64,000 nucleotides of DNA from Locusta migratoria (Eukaryota > Arthropoda > Insecta > Orthoptera > Acrididae): positions 566,539,440 through 566,603,439 of the forward strand of contig CM048746.1 of NCBI GenBank assembly GCA_026315105.1, read 5' to 3'. Shown piece after piece: positions 20,955-31,125 of the stretch. Position numbers and translations under genes: made by a program. The notes under the pieces were generated by a model. It was not told the DNA's origin. It saw nothing but the letters and a program-made list of their open reading frames with translations, and ran no database searches. Position 1 is the stretch's first letter. Each line of letters opens with the position of its first letter.

Positions 20955-23083
20955 TGGTCTTCAGTCCGGAGACTGGTTTGATGCAGCTCTCCACCCTACT
21001 CTATCCTGAGCAAGCCTTTTCATCTCCTCATAAGAACGGCAACCCACATCCACTTGAATCTTCTTACTATATGCGTCTCTTGGTCTCCCTCTGCGATTTT
21101 TACCCCACACAATTCCCTCCAATGCTAAATATACGATTCCTCGATGTCTAAGAATGTGTCCTACCAAGCGATTCCTTCTTTTAGTCAGGGTATGCCAAAA
21201 ATTCCTTTTCTCACGAATTCTGTTCAGTACCTCTTCATTAGTTATGCGATTTAGCCACCTAATCTTCAGCATTCTTCTGTACCACCACATTTCAAAAGCC
21301 TCTATTCTCTTCCTGTCCGAACTGCTTATCGTCCATGTTTCACTCCCGTACAAGGCAACACTCCACACAAATGCCTTTAGAAAAGACTTCCTTACACTTA
21401 AATTAATTTTCGATGTTAGCAAATTTCTCTTTTTCAAAAATGCTTTTCTTCCTATTGCCATTCAGCATTTTATATCCTCTGTACTGCAACCGTAGCATGC
21501 TATTTTACTACCCAAGTAACAAAACTCATCTACCACCTTCATTGTTTCGTTACCTAATCTAATTCCTTCAGCATCGCCTGATTTTCTAAGACCGCATTCC
21601 ATTATTTTTGTTTTGCTCTTGTTAATGTTCATTTTATACGCTCTCTTCAAGACACTGTCCATTCCGTTCAACTGCTCTTCCAGGTCCTTCGCTGTCTCTG
21701 ACAGAATTACAATGTCATCGGCAAAACGCAATGTTTTTATTTCTTCCCCCTGAACTTTAATTCCTTCACCAAATTTCTCCTTGCTTTCCTTCACCGCCTG
21801 CTCGATGTACAAATTGAACAACATCGGAGAAAGGCTACAACCCTGTCTTACTCCCTTCCCAACTGATGCTTCCCTTTCATGCCCCTCGAGTCTAATAACT
21901 GCGGTCTGGCTTTTGTACAAGTTGTAAATAACTCTCCTTTCCCTGTATTTTACCCCTGCTGACTTCAGAATTTGAAGGAGTGTATTCCAGTCAACATTGT
22001 CAAATGCTTTCTCCAAATCCACAAAAGCTAAAAATGTAGGTGTGCCTTTCCTTAATCTATCTTCTAAGATAAGATGTAAAGTGAGTATTGCCTCCCGGGT
22101 TCCTATGTTCCTCCTGAATCCAAAATGATCTTCCCCGAGGTCAGCTTCTACCAACTTTTCCATTCTCCTGTAGATAATTCGTGTTAAAATTTTGCAACCA
22201 TGACTTATCAAACTGATGGTTCTGTAATTTTCACACCTGTCTGCACCTGATTTCTCTGGAATGGGGATTATTACATTTTTCTTAAGGTCTGAGGGCATTT
22301 CGCCTGTCTCATACATCCTACACACCAGTTCAAATAGTCTTGTCATGGCTGGCTCTCCCAGGCACTTTAGTAGCTCTGAGGATATGTCTTCTACTCCTGG
22401 GGCCTTGTTCCGACCTAGGTCTTTCAGGGCTCTGTCAAATTCATCTCTCAGTATAGTATCTCCTATATCATCTTGATCTACTTCCTCTTCCCTTTCTACA
22501 ACATCGTCTCTAAGTTCATTTCCTTTGTAGAGCTGCTCTATGTGCTCTTTCCACCTTTCAGCTTTCCCTTCTTTGCTGAGAACTGGTTTCCCATCTGAGT
22601 TCTTGATATTCATAGAGTTGCTTTTCTTGTCCCCAAATGTCTCTTTTATTTTCCTGTAGGCGGTATCTACTTTTCCCCTTGCTATACATTCTTCTACAGA
22701 TTTGCATTTGGCTTCTAGCCACTCCTGCTTAGCCATTTTGCACTTCCTGTCAATCTCATTTTTTAGTCATCTGTACTCCATTTTGCCTGTTTCATTTACT
22801 GCATTTTTTTTTTATATTTTCTCCTTTCATCAATTAAATTTAGTATTTCCTGTGATACCCAAGGATTTTTTGTAGGTCTTGCCTTTCTACCTATTTTGTC
22901 CTCTGCTGCCTTCACTATTTCATGTCTTATTGCTACCCATTCCTCTTCTACTGTTTTATTTCCCCCTGTTTCTGTCAATTGTTACCTAAAACTCCCTCTG
23001 AAATTCTCCAGAACTTCGCTTTCCTTCAATTTATCTAAGTCCCATCTCCTTACTTTCCTACCTTTCTGCAGTTTTTTCAGCTT
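20955..23083 (-). mobile_element. LINE family L-A, copy 2 (5'-truncated, best RT)
   Basis: The minus-strand element runs from the endonuclease/RT linker (about 23083) to the family 3' end GACTGAAGACCATAACAA (about 20955). TTGTTA flanks both ends (20949-20954 region and 23084-23090), a possible short target duplication. It sits inside another LINE, so it is younger than that host. Confidence 0.88.
20961..22736 (-). pseudogene. LINE L-A reverse transcriptase, one internal stop
   Basis: Open from 22736 to 21462 (424 aa): linker MAKQEWLEAKCKSVEECI, NKAPGVEDISSELLKCLGEP, VIIPIPEKSGADRCENYRTI, FGFRRNIGTREAILTL, FVDLEKAFDNVDWN (motif A), VRQGCSLSPMLFNLYIEQAV (motif B), LRFADDIVILSETAKDLEEQ (motif C) and INKSKTKIMEC. 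A single TGA at about 21459-21461 (CGA in sister copies: KCRMA) separates it from the C-terminal 166 aa (LVGHILRHRG, GKNRRGRPRD, WRAASNQSPD). Upstream, 22796-22978 continues the linker after a small frame break. APE is lost by 5' truncation. Confidence 0.9.
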
Positions 23084-23136
23084 CAGCCTTTGTTAATGAA
23101 AAAGTTCCAACAGGAGAAAAACTGTATAAAATAAAA

Positions 23137-23499
23137 ATGAAGCCTGACCCATATTGTGACCATTGCCAATTGGTAGACACAATAGCACATACCTTTGTTT
23201 GCAGAGACCGAAATACCATCTGGAAGTGGACGCGAAAAAAGCTAGCAATTATAAACAGGACGTCGGAAAATGCAATAAAGGTAGAAGATATAATATATCC
23301 AGACTGGAATCTACACCCTTGTATGAAACACAACAGCTATCTTTGGTTACTTGGAAAATTTATAAACTACATCACTAAAAACAAAACTACAACATTAGAA
23401 GAATTTGTGATGTATATTAAAGAAGAACACAACAAATTACAGAAGCTACCAAAATATAAACAACAATTTCAAAATTTCCTCTTTCATACCCTGAAATAA
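23137..23499 (+). pseudogene. LINE C-terminal zinc-knuckle region (120 aa, open)
   Basis: CDHCQLVDTIAHTFVC is a CX2C...HX4C motif at residues about 7-22, followed by IWKWTRKKLAIIN and a basic, helical C-terminus with no stops to 23499. In LINE proteins this motif follows RT and contributes to nucleic acid binding. It lacks its own RT because the upstream coding is displaced by the L-A insertion and decay. Confidence 0.65.
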
Positions 23500-23697
23500 G
23501 ACTGTAAATAAGTTAAATGTGAGGAAGTATCACAAGATGTGCAACAATGATTTTCTGAAGCTACAACAAACCAACATAAGATGAACAACATAATGAAAAT
23601 ATAAAATAAATTTCAGAAGCAATAGTAGATAATTTGTTTTCACATATTATGTATAAATGCTTTGTATAATAATAATAAAGGGTTAAAAAAAAAAAAA

Positions 23698-23790
23698 CGG
23701 TTAAGACGTCTGCCTAGTAAGCATGGAGGTCCGGGTTCGATTCCCGGCCGCACCACAAATTTTAATTCAATGCTTCAGCTCTATCAATAA
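23698..23790 (+). repeat. tRNA-Thr-like SINE fragment (inverted relative to 20.3 kb)
   Basis: CGGTTAAGACGTCTGCCTAG, then GGGTTCGATTCCC (perfect B box) and CGCACCAC end at 23756, then the AAATTTTAATTCAATGCTTCAG tail. The first ~14 tRNA bases are missing, where the poly(A) end of the upstream LINE abuts it. Confidence 0.7.
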
Positions 23791-24660
23791 TGTCTTTGAC
23801 GTATTTGAGACGTAAATCGGTCTCTGGGATTGTTTGTTTGTATTAAAGTATTGGCTGTTTACATTAAATAACAGGGTGACGGGGACACATCATCGATGCA
23901 CGCGGCAAGAAATGTTTTTATACGTATAATGAATAGTCTGTATGAATGTATAGCTTTGTATAACGTTATTGAAAGCAAATTTTCAGCAGAAATGACTTAC
24001 TTGCTGACATATAAACTTGCTCAAGTGCAGCTTGAAGTATCTTCCCATCGATAATCACATTCATAAGTTGCAAAAAGTAAAAGATTCATAGCGTAACATA
24101 AACCTGGAGGATATGTAATTCTCTTGCTTCTAAACATAACTGACAGTACGGTACTTTTTACCTGGGCACATATAAAGACGACAATCACTGCATTAATATT
24201 AATAATAATATGAAATTACTTTACCTTTACTACTAGATGTGCGATAGGAATACGAAAAGTCGTTTTATAGTTAATATCAACGCTTGATTTCACCTATAAA
24301 TGAGAAAAAATGTTGCTCATAATGACGAAAACTGACTCGGGTAATCTTAAATGTTGGTTTCAAGCCACAACACAGCAGAGATAGGATTACGCGCAGTCTG
24401 TGTTATGATTGGTCTATGATTAATAGTAATAATAGTAACAATGATAATACTAAAAAATAATAAGCAATTGTTTCTTTATTCTTGTCTACCAATTGCTTAT
24501 TTTTATTCTCTGTAACTACGAATATACTCTGTAGGTATGCTACTTTCAAATAACGAAGTGAAAGCAAACAGCTGATAAAGCATTGCTATAAAATCCGAAC
24601 AGTACTTTTACATGTAAAGAACAAGTTACTCCGTATAACAATTACCAACATACTGCAGTG
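23791..24660. other. Unassigned AT-rich sequence
   Basis: No ORF with a domain, tRNA or repeat recognised on either strand. Confidence 0.5.
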
Positions 24661-24667
24661 AAAAAAT

Positions 24668-24737
24668 AGTATGAAGAGGGTTAGAAACCAAATCCTTCTG
24701 TATAACAAACTAACGCTCTACCAACAAGTCCACAGGA
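24668..24737 (-). tRNA. Degenerate tRNA-Ile-like sequence (pseudo-tRNA)
   Basis: The minus strand contains TTGGTAGAGCG (A-box-like D arm), a stem with loop GTTATAC (U33 present, anticodon TAT) and GGTTTCTAACCC at the T arm. T-arm and acceptor pairing are poor, so it is likely a pseudogene or tRNA-derived repeat. The gypsy element at 24747 lies about 10 bp beyond its 5' end. Confidence 0.35.
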
Positions 24738-24746
24738 GCTCAATAT

Positions 24747-25105
24747 TGTCACGTTGCAATGGAAGTAGGCTTGACTTCGAAGGCAACTTAAACACAGCAA
24801 TTATACTGAAAGCACGTTTATTACGAACTCAACATACACGCAGCACTGACTGCCTCTCAGGCAGAGTGCTCTGCTATTTATACACAGACAGAATTTACCA
24901 GAAATTAGAAGAACAGTTAACATAAGAAACAAGTAGAATTTTCAAGTGAACATAAGAAAGACGTAGAACCTTCTGGACTTGTTAATTACAGAGAAATAAA
25001 TTTTCTGCCGGTGGGCGTGATTGAACCGGCGACCTTCTGCTCCGCAGTCCGTGACGCTATCCCCTGCGCCACGCCGTCAGTTGGTGTTCGTGGTCTCTCG
25101 CAGCA
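24747..25105 (-). repeat. 3' LTR of gypsy copy B
   Basis: On the minus strand it runs TGCTGCGAG...GTGACA. It contains the tRNA-like domain (25002-25078 region) and, further on, the same sequence as the right LTR. Confidence 0.95.
25002..25078 (-). other. tRNA-like domain in the left LTR
   Basis: Copy of the 30382-30457 domain with a substitution in the acceptor stem (CCGTCAG on plus) and one in the T arm (GCGTGATT). A and B boxes are retained. Confidence 0.6.
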
Positions 25106-25120
25106 TTGCTCTCTCTCCTG
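25106..25120 (-). other. Polypurine tract of gypsy copy B
   Basis: Minus-strand AGGAGAGAGAGCAA directly before the 3' LTR, the primer site for plus-strand DNA synthesis. Confidence 0.85.
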
Positions 25121-25139
25121 GAGAAAGAGCGAACCGCTG

Positions 25140-26324
25140 TTATGATCCCTGTGGGGCCAGCTGCAATGTCCTGGATCTTGACCGTGTCATGGGTCCTCTG
25201 TATGACAGTTCATCTCCGCGATTATCGATGACAGACGTTCCTGTCGTGGCTTCATCAGGAACGTTACCGTCCTTAAAGTCTTTGAACAAGAAGCCATTGT
25301 CGTCTACCTGCTCTTCAGGATCGTAGTAAGGCTTCATGCGCAGGACGTGAACAATGTCTCTTCGTTTTTGACGTTTCGACGACGGCTCATAATCCTCAAC
25401 TTCGTATGTGACGTCTGACAGGCGGCATATGACACGATACGGACCAAAGTATCGCTTCAATAACTTTTCTAACAGTCCAACCTTCTGTACAGGGGTGAAA
25501 ATCCATACCAGATCTCCTGGGTTGTACAAAACAGGTCGGTGCTTCTCGTTATACCACTGACGGTCCTTCTCCTGGGCTTCCATTGTCCGTATGTGAGCCA
25601 GCTGTCTTGCTTCTTCGACCCTGGTGATGAGCTGTTTAACATAGTCATCCTGAGTGTCATCCGGTTGGAATGGGAACAGTGTATCCATTGTCGTCTCAGC
25701 TTCACGGCCATGGAGCAAGAAAAATGGAGTGAAGCCTGTGGTGTCTTGTCTTGCGGTATTGTAAACAAATGTCATAACTGGCAGAATTGTATCCCAATCC
25801 TTCTGATCAACATCGACGTACAACGACAGCATGTCGGCTAACGTTTTGTTAAAACGTTCCGTAAGACCATTTGTCTGAGGATGGTATGCAGTTGTCATTC
25901 TGTGGACAATGTTGCACCGTGACATTACCTCTGATACTAGTTTTGACTGGAATACTTTTCCACGATCAGATATCATGACATGTGGTGCTCCATGCTTCAA
26001 AATAATGTCTTCTACAAGGAATTTTGCGATCTCTGGAGCTTCTGCAGTCGGCACAGGTTTGGTGACAGCGTAGCGAGTGAGGTAGTCAGTGCAGACTATT
26101 ATCCAACGGTTTCCGGTTGTCGACTTCGGGAACCTCCCTAAAAGATCGATCCCAACTCGGTGGAATGGAGCTGCTGCCGGCGGAATCGGTACGAGATGTC
26201 CTGGAGGTAATTGCGGCACATGCTTCCGTCGCTGGCACTCTTTACAGTGACTCACATAGTGCTTGACAGATCGGTAGAGACCTTTCCAGTAATACCTGCG
26301 TTTGATTCTGTCTAGGGTCTTCAC
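25140..26324 (-). pseudogene. pol: Integrase of gypsy copy B (394-codon open frame)
   Basis: Open for 394 codons. HCKECQRRK is the end of the N-terminal zinc domain. The catalytic core has D in VGIDLLGRFP, D in VMISDRGKVFQS and E in TNGLTERFNKTLAD, a full DDE set. WYNEKHRPVLYNPGDLVWIF and KLLKRYFGPYRVI mark the C-terminal GPY/F domain. The protein ends in a charged tail a few bases before the PPT. The ATG used is internal to the zinc domain; the true frame continues upstream, broken near 26330. This is the least damaged part of the element. Confidence 0.92.
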
Positions 26325-26352
26325 GAATCACAGATGACCGGATATTGGAACA

Positions 26353-27735
26353 TCATGGAAATATTTGAGAATAGCTGGCTGGAGATGAACTGGAACAACG
26401 AGTAGCCATTTGGGGCCCAGTGGATCGTAGTTGCTCTTGTACAATGTTCCGTTTATAAGTTGGAACTCTCCATTGGTCGGTTCTCCTTTCTCCAAGGCCT
26501 CTTATCATTTTTAATAGTGTTGGATCTTCCCTCTGTTCAGCTGTAACGTCATCTAATTCAGTGAGAGCTGCAATTTCATTAATACTGTTGTGTTCCACTA
26601 ATGGATTCCTCGAAAGGCAGTCGGCATCCTTGTGTTTGCGCCCGTTCTTGAATACCACTGTGACATCGTACTCTTGGAGTCTTAGTGCCCATCTTGGTAG
26701 TCAACCTGATGGATCCTTCAAGCTAGTCAGCCAACACAAAGAATGGTGGTCTGTCATGACGGTGAATGGTTTGCCGAATAAATACGGCCGGAACTTGTTG
26801 ATAGCCCAGATAACCGCAAGACATTCTTTTTCAGTTGTAGAGTAGTTTATCTCGGACTTTGAGAGTACTCTTGACGCATAGGCTATCACTTTTTCGGCAC
26901 CTTCCTGAACTTGTACAAGCACTGCACCAATCCCATAGCCACTGGCGTCTGTGTGAAGTTCCGTTTCTGCCTTCTCGTCGTACAAGGCTAGCACTGGTGC
27001 GGAAGTTAGAGCCTCCTTAAGTGCTTGGAAAGCTCTTTCTTTTGTTGCATCCCAGTAAAATTTGGCGTCTCCCTGCAGAAGTTCTTGTAATGGACGTGCC
27101 TTGTTACAAAATCCTTTTATGAAACGTCGGTAGTATGAGCACAGCCCGAGAAAACTTCTCACATCACGAATGTGCTCTGAGGAGTTGGAAATTCTGTGAC
27201 TGCCCTTACTTTATCTGGATCAGGACGGACACCATTTCCATTGACTAGGTGCCCCAGGATTTTTATCTCTTTGGCGACGAAGAGGCACTTCTTTGGATTG
27301 AGGCGGAGACCTGCAGCCTGAACACACTTCAACACAGTTGACAGGAGACTCAGATGTTCTTCAAATGTTTTCGAGGAAAGGACAATGTCATCTAAATAGC
27401 AGACACGTCGTCCACTTTAGGTGTCGAAGCAAGTTGTCCATCATGCGTTCGAATGTGGCTGGAGCATTACATAATCCAAATGGCATTACTTTAAATTCAT
27501 AGAGACCGTCAGGTGTAATAAAAGCCGTCTTCTCCCTGTCAGCTTCGTCAACCTCGATTTGCCAGTAACCTGTCTGCATGTCCATAGTTGAGAAGTATGT
27601 AGCTCCTTTCAAGCAGTCTAAGGTGTCATCAATACACGGCAATGGGTAGACATCTTTCTTTGTGATACTGTTCAACCGCCGATAGTCGACACAGAATCGC
27701 CACGTGCCATCCTTCTTCTTTACGGAGACGACCAA
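26353..27735 (-). pseudogene. pol: RT palm and RNase H of gypsy copy B
   Basis: 27735-27388: VSVKKKDGTWRFCVDYRRLN, YFSTMDMQTGYWQIEVDEAD (motif A), FGLCNAPATFERMMDNLL. The YLDD box is present at about 27390-27401 but frame-shifted from the preceding block, and the next about 220 bp is readable only in pieces. RNase H 27162-26701: FRSFLGLCSYYRRFI-like start, LHTDASGYGIGAVL, EKECLAVIWAINKFRPYL and VMTDHHSL. Then KHKDADCLSRNPL (26658-26600) leads into the integrase tether. Several small indels disrupt one continuous protein. Confidence 0.9.
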
Positions 27736-28709
27736 GGACTCTCCGAAGGTTGAATAATGTCATCTCGCAACATCATCTCCACTTCCTCCCAAATTATCCG
27801 TCTTTCAGCTGGCGACACACTATACAAACGCTGGCTAATTGACGGATGGTCCCCAGTATTGATACTGTGCTTTATCGTGGGCCGTTTCGTCTGACTTTTC
27901 CCCTGCTGGGGTGTGAATGCACCCGAAAATTGGCATAGTATACCTAAAACCCGCTGGCGTTGTTCCTTGGTCAGTCCAGGCCCTATTGGCAGTTCCACGT
28001 TTGTTTCCCCCACCGTGTTGTCTGTACTAATGGTAGGGCATTGGTCTTCATTGATGACGTTGAGTTCACCGTCCTGGATTGGTTCAGCTGTCCCGATACA
28101 CATTCCCTTGGGGATACGTTGTGACTGCTCGTGACAATTTGTGATCCAAATCTCTCCTTGACCACCGGTAATGCTTATGACAGCCGCTGGTATGTAAATT
28201 TCTTTTGTGAGCCTGATAAACTTTTTACTATCAACAAGAACTTCACAGTTTAACCAGTCATCTGTGTTTCTGACTGCAACTCTTCTCACTGTCATCGGCG
28301 GTATCGTCACATTGTCAACGACGAATAACTTCCCAGAAAATTCTGTATTACGTATATCTGGCGGAACAACTTCTTCAATTTGCAGCTCAGATCTTCCACA
28401 GTCAATGATAGCTTGGGATGCCTGAAGGAAGTCCCATCCGAGGATGACATTGTGACTACATTCTGTTAACACGACAAATTCAAACGGCTGCGTCCTGTTG
28501 TTGATGGTTTTTCTTGCGACACAAGTTCCTGCTGGATGGACGTACTTTCCATTCGCGACCTTCAGCACAGTTGCTGCCATATCACAGAACATTGTCTTCT
28601 TTAGTGTGCGGCGGTAATTATCAGATAATACAAAAAAAGAGGCTCCTGAATCAACAAGTGCCCGGACAGGTTGGCCGTCGATTATGACGTCAATGAGATT
28701 TCCCGACAT
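27720..28709 (-). pseudogene. pol: Protease and RT N-terminus of gypsy copy B (330-codon open frame)
   Basis: Retropepsin: VRALVDSGASFFVLS (active-site DSG, residues about 15-30), later NVILGWDFL, the second protease hallmark (ILG.DFL). A long linker with KEIYIPAA follows, then the RT N-terminus with RPTIKHSINTGDHPSISQRLYSVSPAERRII and the ending SESPWSSP. The DSG catalytic triad is intact. The RT palm continues in another frame from 27735, so a frameshift near 27725 separates them. Confidence 0.9.
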
Positions 28710-28984
28710 CTTGGCGACTGTCGTCCATGGAGGATTTTCATCTGCGGCGGCCTCACCTCCATAGATGGTTGCCTCGCTTAGTTTCCCTGGGCGCGGCGGG
28801 TAGGGGAGCAGCTGGTACCTCTGTACGGCGACGGTGAACGGCTGCGGCGCGTCGGGGAGCGACCTCGTCTAGGGTACGGCGATGGGCTTCTTCCCATAGG
28901 TCGACTGAACTCATCAGCAGGTGACTGCCTTGGATAGAACTGCTCTGACGGCTGACGTCTTGCGGCAAAATAATCATCGAATAC

Positions 28985-30000
28985 TCATCTCCTCTCTCTG
29001 CAGTAGCGTACGACATGTCCAGGGCGTCCATAGTGGAAACACAGTGGTGTGTTGTCTTCTGTCCTCCAGACGTCTGTTCTTCTGCGTGGCGTCATAGTTA
29101 CAGGGGGAGTTGGCTGTGGTCGCGTCGGCCGGTTCATGGGCTGCCGTTTGGCGGCTGCAACGTAAGACATAGCAGGGCGACGCCATTCTTCACGACTGGT
29201 GCGATTGACGGGGCAGACAGGAGCTAATGTTTGAAATAACTCATCCTCAGCGGCGGCGGCTACCTCGTGACTTACAGAGCTCACATCCATGGCCATAATC
29301 TGATGCTCGCTCGGTCTAATAGTGCCAGCTGCCATGCACTGTTGTAATTCTTCTCTCACGATTTGTCGTATGAGAGAAGCCAAGTCCTGCTGGTCTTCCA
29401 CAACGGCCATAGGGACTACATTTGGGAGTCTGTCATACTTCTTGCGTCCAACCCTCCTTTGTTGCATCTCTTCAATACGCTGGCACCACTTGATGAACTC
29501 TTCTGTCGTAGCGATGTCTTTTATCAGAAGTGCTTGGTACATATCTTCTGCAATCCCCTTCATCAGGTGCGTGATTTTGTCCGCTTCAGTCATGTTCGGA
29601 TTGACTACGTTACACAGGGCCAAAACACTCTGTATGTACGATTGTGTCGGCTCACCATGTCGTTGGGCCCGGTTCTTCAGTTGTTCTTCCGCCGAGCGAA
29701 TTTGTCGTTGGTGGTCTCCAAACGTCTTCTTAAGTTCCTCCTGGAACGTCTCCCAGTCATTCAACTTGTCTCGTTGTTTTTGAACCATTGCTGGGCTGTT
29801 CCTTCCAGGTAGAAATAAACGTTGGCCAAGCATATCGTATGATCCCACCTGTTGTACTTGGCGACTCGGTCGAACCCTTTTAGCCATTTGTTGGGGTCCT
29901 GTCCAGCATCTCCAGAGAACACCGACGAGTGTCTGATGTGCAGCTGGCTTATTGCTGGTTTCGTCTCCATCGTTCTTCTGATAATACGGACTTTAGGAAG
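28985..30000 (-). pseudogene. gag: gag of gypsy copy B
   Basis: The capsid-like retrotrans_gag part begins in an upstream frame: SVFSGDAGQDPNKWLKGFD and YFYLEGTAQQWF (about 29790-29940). It continues after a frame change near 29800 as NDWETFQEELKKTFG, AQRHGEPTQSYIQSVLALC and MTEADKITHLMKGI. The C-terminus has CFHYGRPGHVVRYC, a CCHC knuckle whose second Cys is Tyr. Gag would assemble the particle and bind RNA. A possible start (METKPAIS) is near 29970. The frameshift and the damaged knuckle suggest no function. Confidence 0.88.
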
Positions 30001-30101
30001 GACGTACTCGGTGTATCCCTTGTATTCCGATTCCAGTCCGTGTAAGCGACGGCTTTTACGTTGCCTAATCGAAGCCACGGTGATGCAGCTGTTGCACAGT
30101 G

Positions 30102-30119
30102 TACCCGGCGCCTCCACCA
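30102..30119 (-). other. Primer-binding site of gypsy copy B
   Basis: The minus strand reads TGGTGGAGGCGCCGGGTA five bases after the 5' LTR. It starts with TGG, complementary to a tRNA CCA end. I cannot name the primer tRNA. Confidence 0.7.
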
Positions 30120-30124
30120 AACAA

Positions 30125-30482
30125 TGTCACGTTGCAATGGAAGTAGGCTTGACTTCGAAGGCAACTAAACACAGCAATTATACTGAAAGCACGTTTATTA
30201 CGAACTCAACATACACGCAGCACTGACTGCCTCTCAAGCAGAGTGCTCTGCTATTTATACACAGACAGAATTTACCAGAAATTAGAAGAACAGTTAACAT
30301 AAGAAACAAGTAAAATTTTCAAGTGAACATAAGAAAGACATAGAACCTTCTGGACTTGTTAATTACAGAGAAATAAATTTTCTGCCGGTGGGCGGGATTG
30401 AACCGGCGACCTTCTGCTCCGCAGTCCGTGACGCTATCCCCTGCGCCACGCCGGCAGTTGGTGTTCGTGGTCTCTCGCGGCA
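30125..30482 (-). repeat. 5' LTR of gypsy copy B
   Basis: Partner of the left LTR; starts TGCCGCGAG on the minus strand and ends GTGACA. It carries the better-paired tRNA-like domain. Confidence 0.95.
30382..30457 (-). other. 76-nt tRNA-like domain inside the LTR
   Basis: The minus strand opens CTGCCGG and closes CCGGCAG (7-bp perfect stem) with tRNA length of 76 nt. Inside are an A-box match (TGGCGCAGGGG), a D stem GCGC/GCGT, a loop CTGCGGA in anticodon position (GCG) and a B box (GGTTCAATCCC). The anticodon stem pairs badly, so this is not a functional tRNA. A and B boxes are pol III promoter elements. The sister domain in the left LTR has changes in the outer stem and T arm. Confidence 0.65.
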
Positions 30483-30697
30483 ATATGATATGCTTTCATA
30501 GTTATGCATTTCGTCTACTCCGTGGGTCAAGTATTACTTATTATTATAGTTTACTAGCTGCTCCCCGCGGTGTTACCCCGCGGTTCAATAGTCAGACATT
30601 AAAGTGCCAAGAAAGGGCATAAATAACTACATGACTGTTTGCGACATTGTTAGCACGGAATACATAATTGTCTTGGAACGGATGGAGAGCCAAAAAA

Positions 30698-31125
30698 CTA
30701 TTGCAATACGTCCCTGTAAAAGACGTTTCGAGACTTCTTGTTCTCCGAGTATACGTAGAGATTTCTAGCTCTCGGTTCACGGGAGCAGTCTACGTAGAAC
30801 TGTCCGTGCGAGAAACATGGGGTGGCCACATGAATACCTGCCACTTTTAATGTTTGTCCTTGACTCTTGTTTATAGTAATCGAGAAGGCCACTTTAAATG
30901 GAAACTGTAACCGGTTAACCTGGAATGGCAAGTTTGTTGGGATGATGGGAATTCGTGGTATTAATACAGTCTCTCTCTTGGCTCCACCCGTGATGATGGT
31001 GGCCTGCACGATATGCCTTCTCAGGTCCGTGATGCATAATCGTGGTGCATCCAAGTTACGCATCAATAAAACAGGCACACCCACCTTCACCTCCAACTTG
31101 TGGGATGGCACCCCTGACAGTAAGT
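30698..31125 (-). pseudogene. Helitron helicase C-terminus (Pif1-like)
   Basis: Reads SGVPSHKLEVKVGVPVLLMRN, then AFSITINKSQGQTLKVAGIHV (helicase motif with the INKSQGQT signature) and GQFYVDCSR, ending VFYRDVLQ at 30698. These are the last blocks of the RepHel Pif1 helicase, which unwinds DNA during rolling-circle transposition. Open-frame sequence upstream of about 31125 is hydrophobic and unrelated, so the Rep nuclease and most helicase motifs are deleted. Confidence 0.88.

Larger units (their letters stand above)
20306..23697 (+). mobile_element. LINE remnant (Cys/His C-terminus type), split by LINE L-A
   Basis: Left part to about 20954 reads MTLPRTDGGLAVKDVQSQC and PKDQRASVMLNWP, post-RT text of a LINE. 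The right part resumes at about 23084 with VNEKVPTGEKL and MKPDPYCDHCQLVDTIAHTFVC, the C-terminal zinc motif. It ends with AATAATAAAGGG and an A run at 23686-23697, a poly(A)-like 3' end. Only the C-terminal third is present. The L-A insertion lies between the two parts. Confidence 0.7.
24747..30482 (-). mobile_element. Ty3/gypsy LTR retrotransposon, copy B (nearly complete)
   Basis: Minus-strand element with a 359-bp LTR at left (3' LTR) and a 358-bp LTR at right (5' LTR), which differ by about six substitutions and one indel by eye (about 2%). ATAT flanks both outer ends (24743-24746 and 30483-30486), a 4-5 bp target duplication. PBS and PPT are in place. Coding: gag, then protease-RT-RNase H-integrase, broken by a few frameshifts. 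This is the youngest and most complete LTR element in the window. Confidence 0.95.

Noticed and set aside
23698..23756. Functional tRNA-Thr gene
   Set aside because: The 5' third is missing and the SINE tail follows; a partial retroposed copy.
27913..30226. Plus-strand ORFs across gypsy copy B
   Set aside because: Shadows of the minus-strand gag and pol, which have domain matches.
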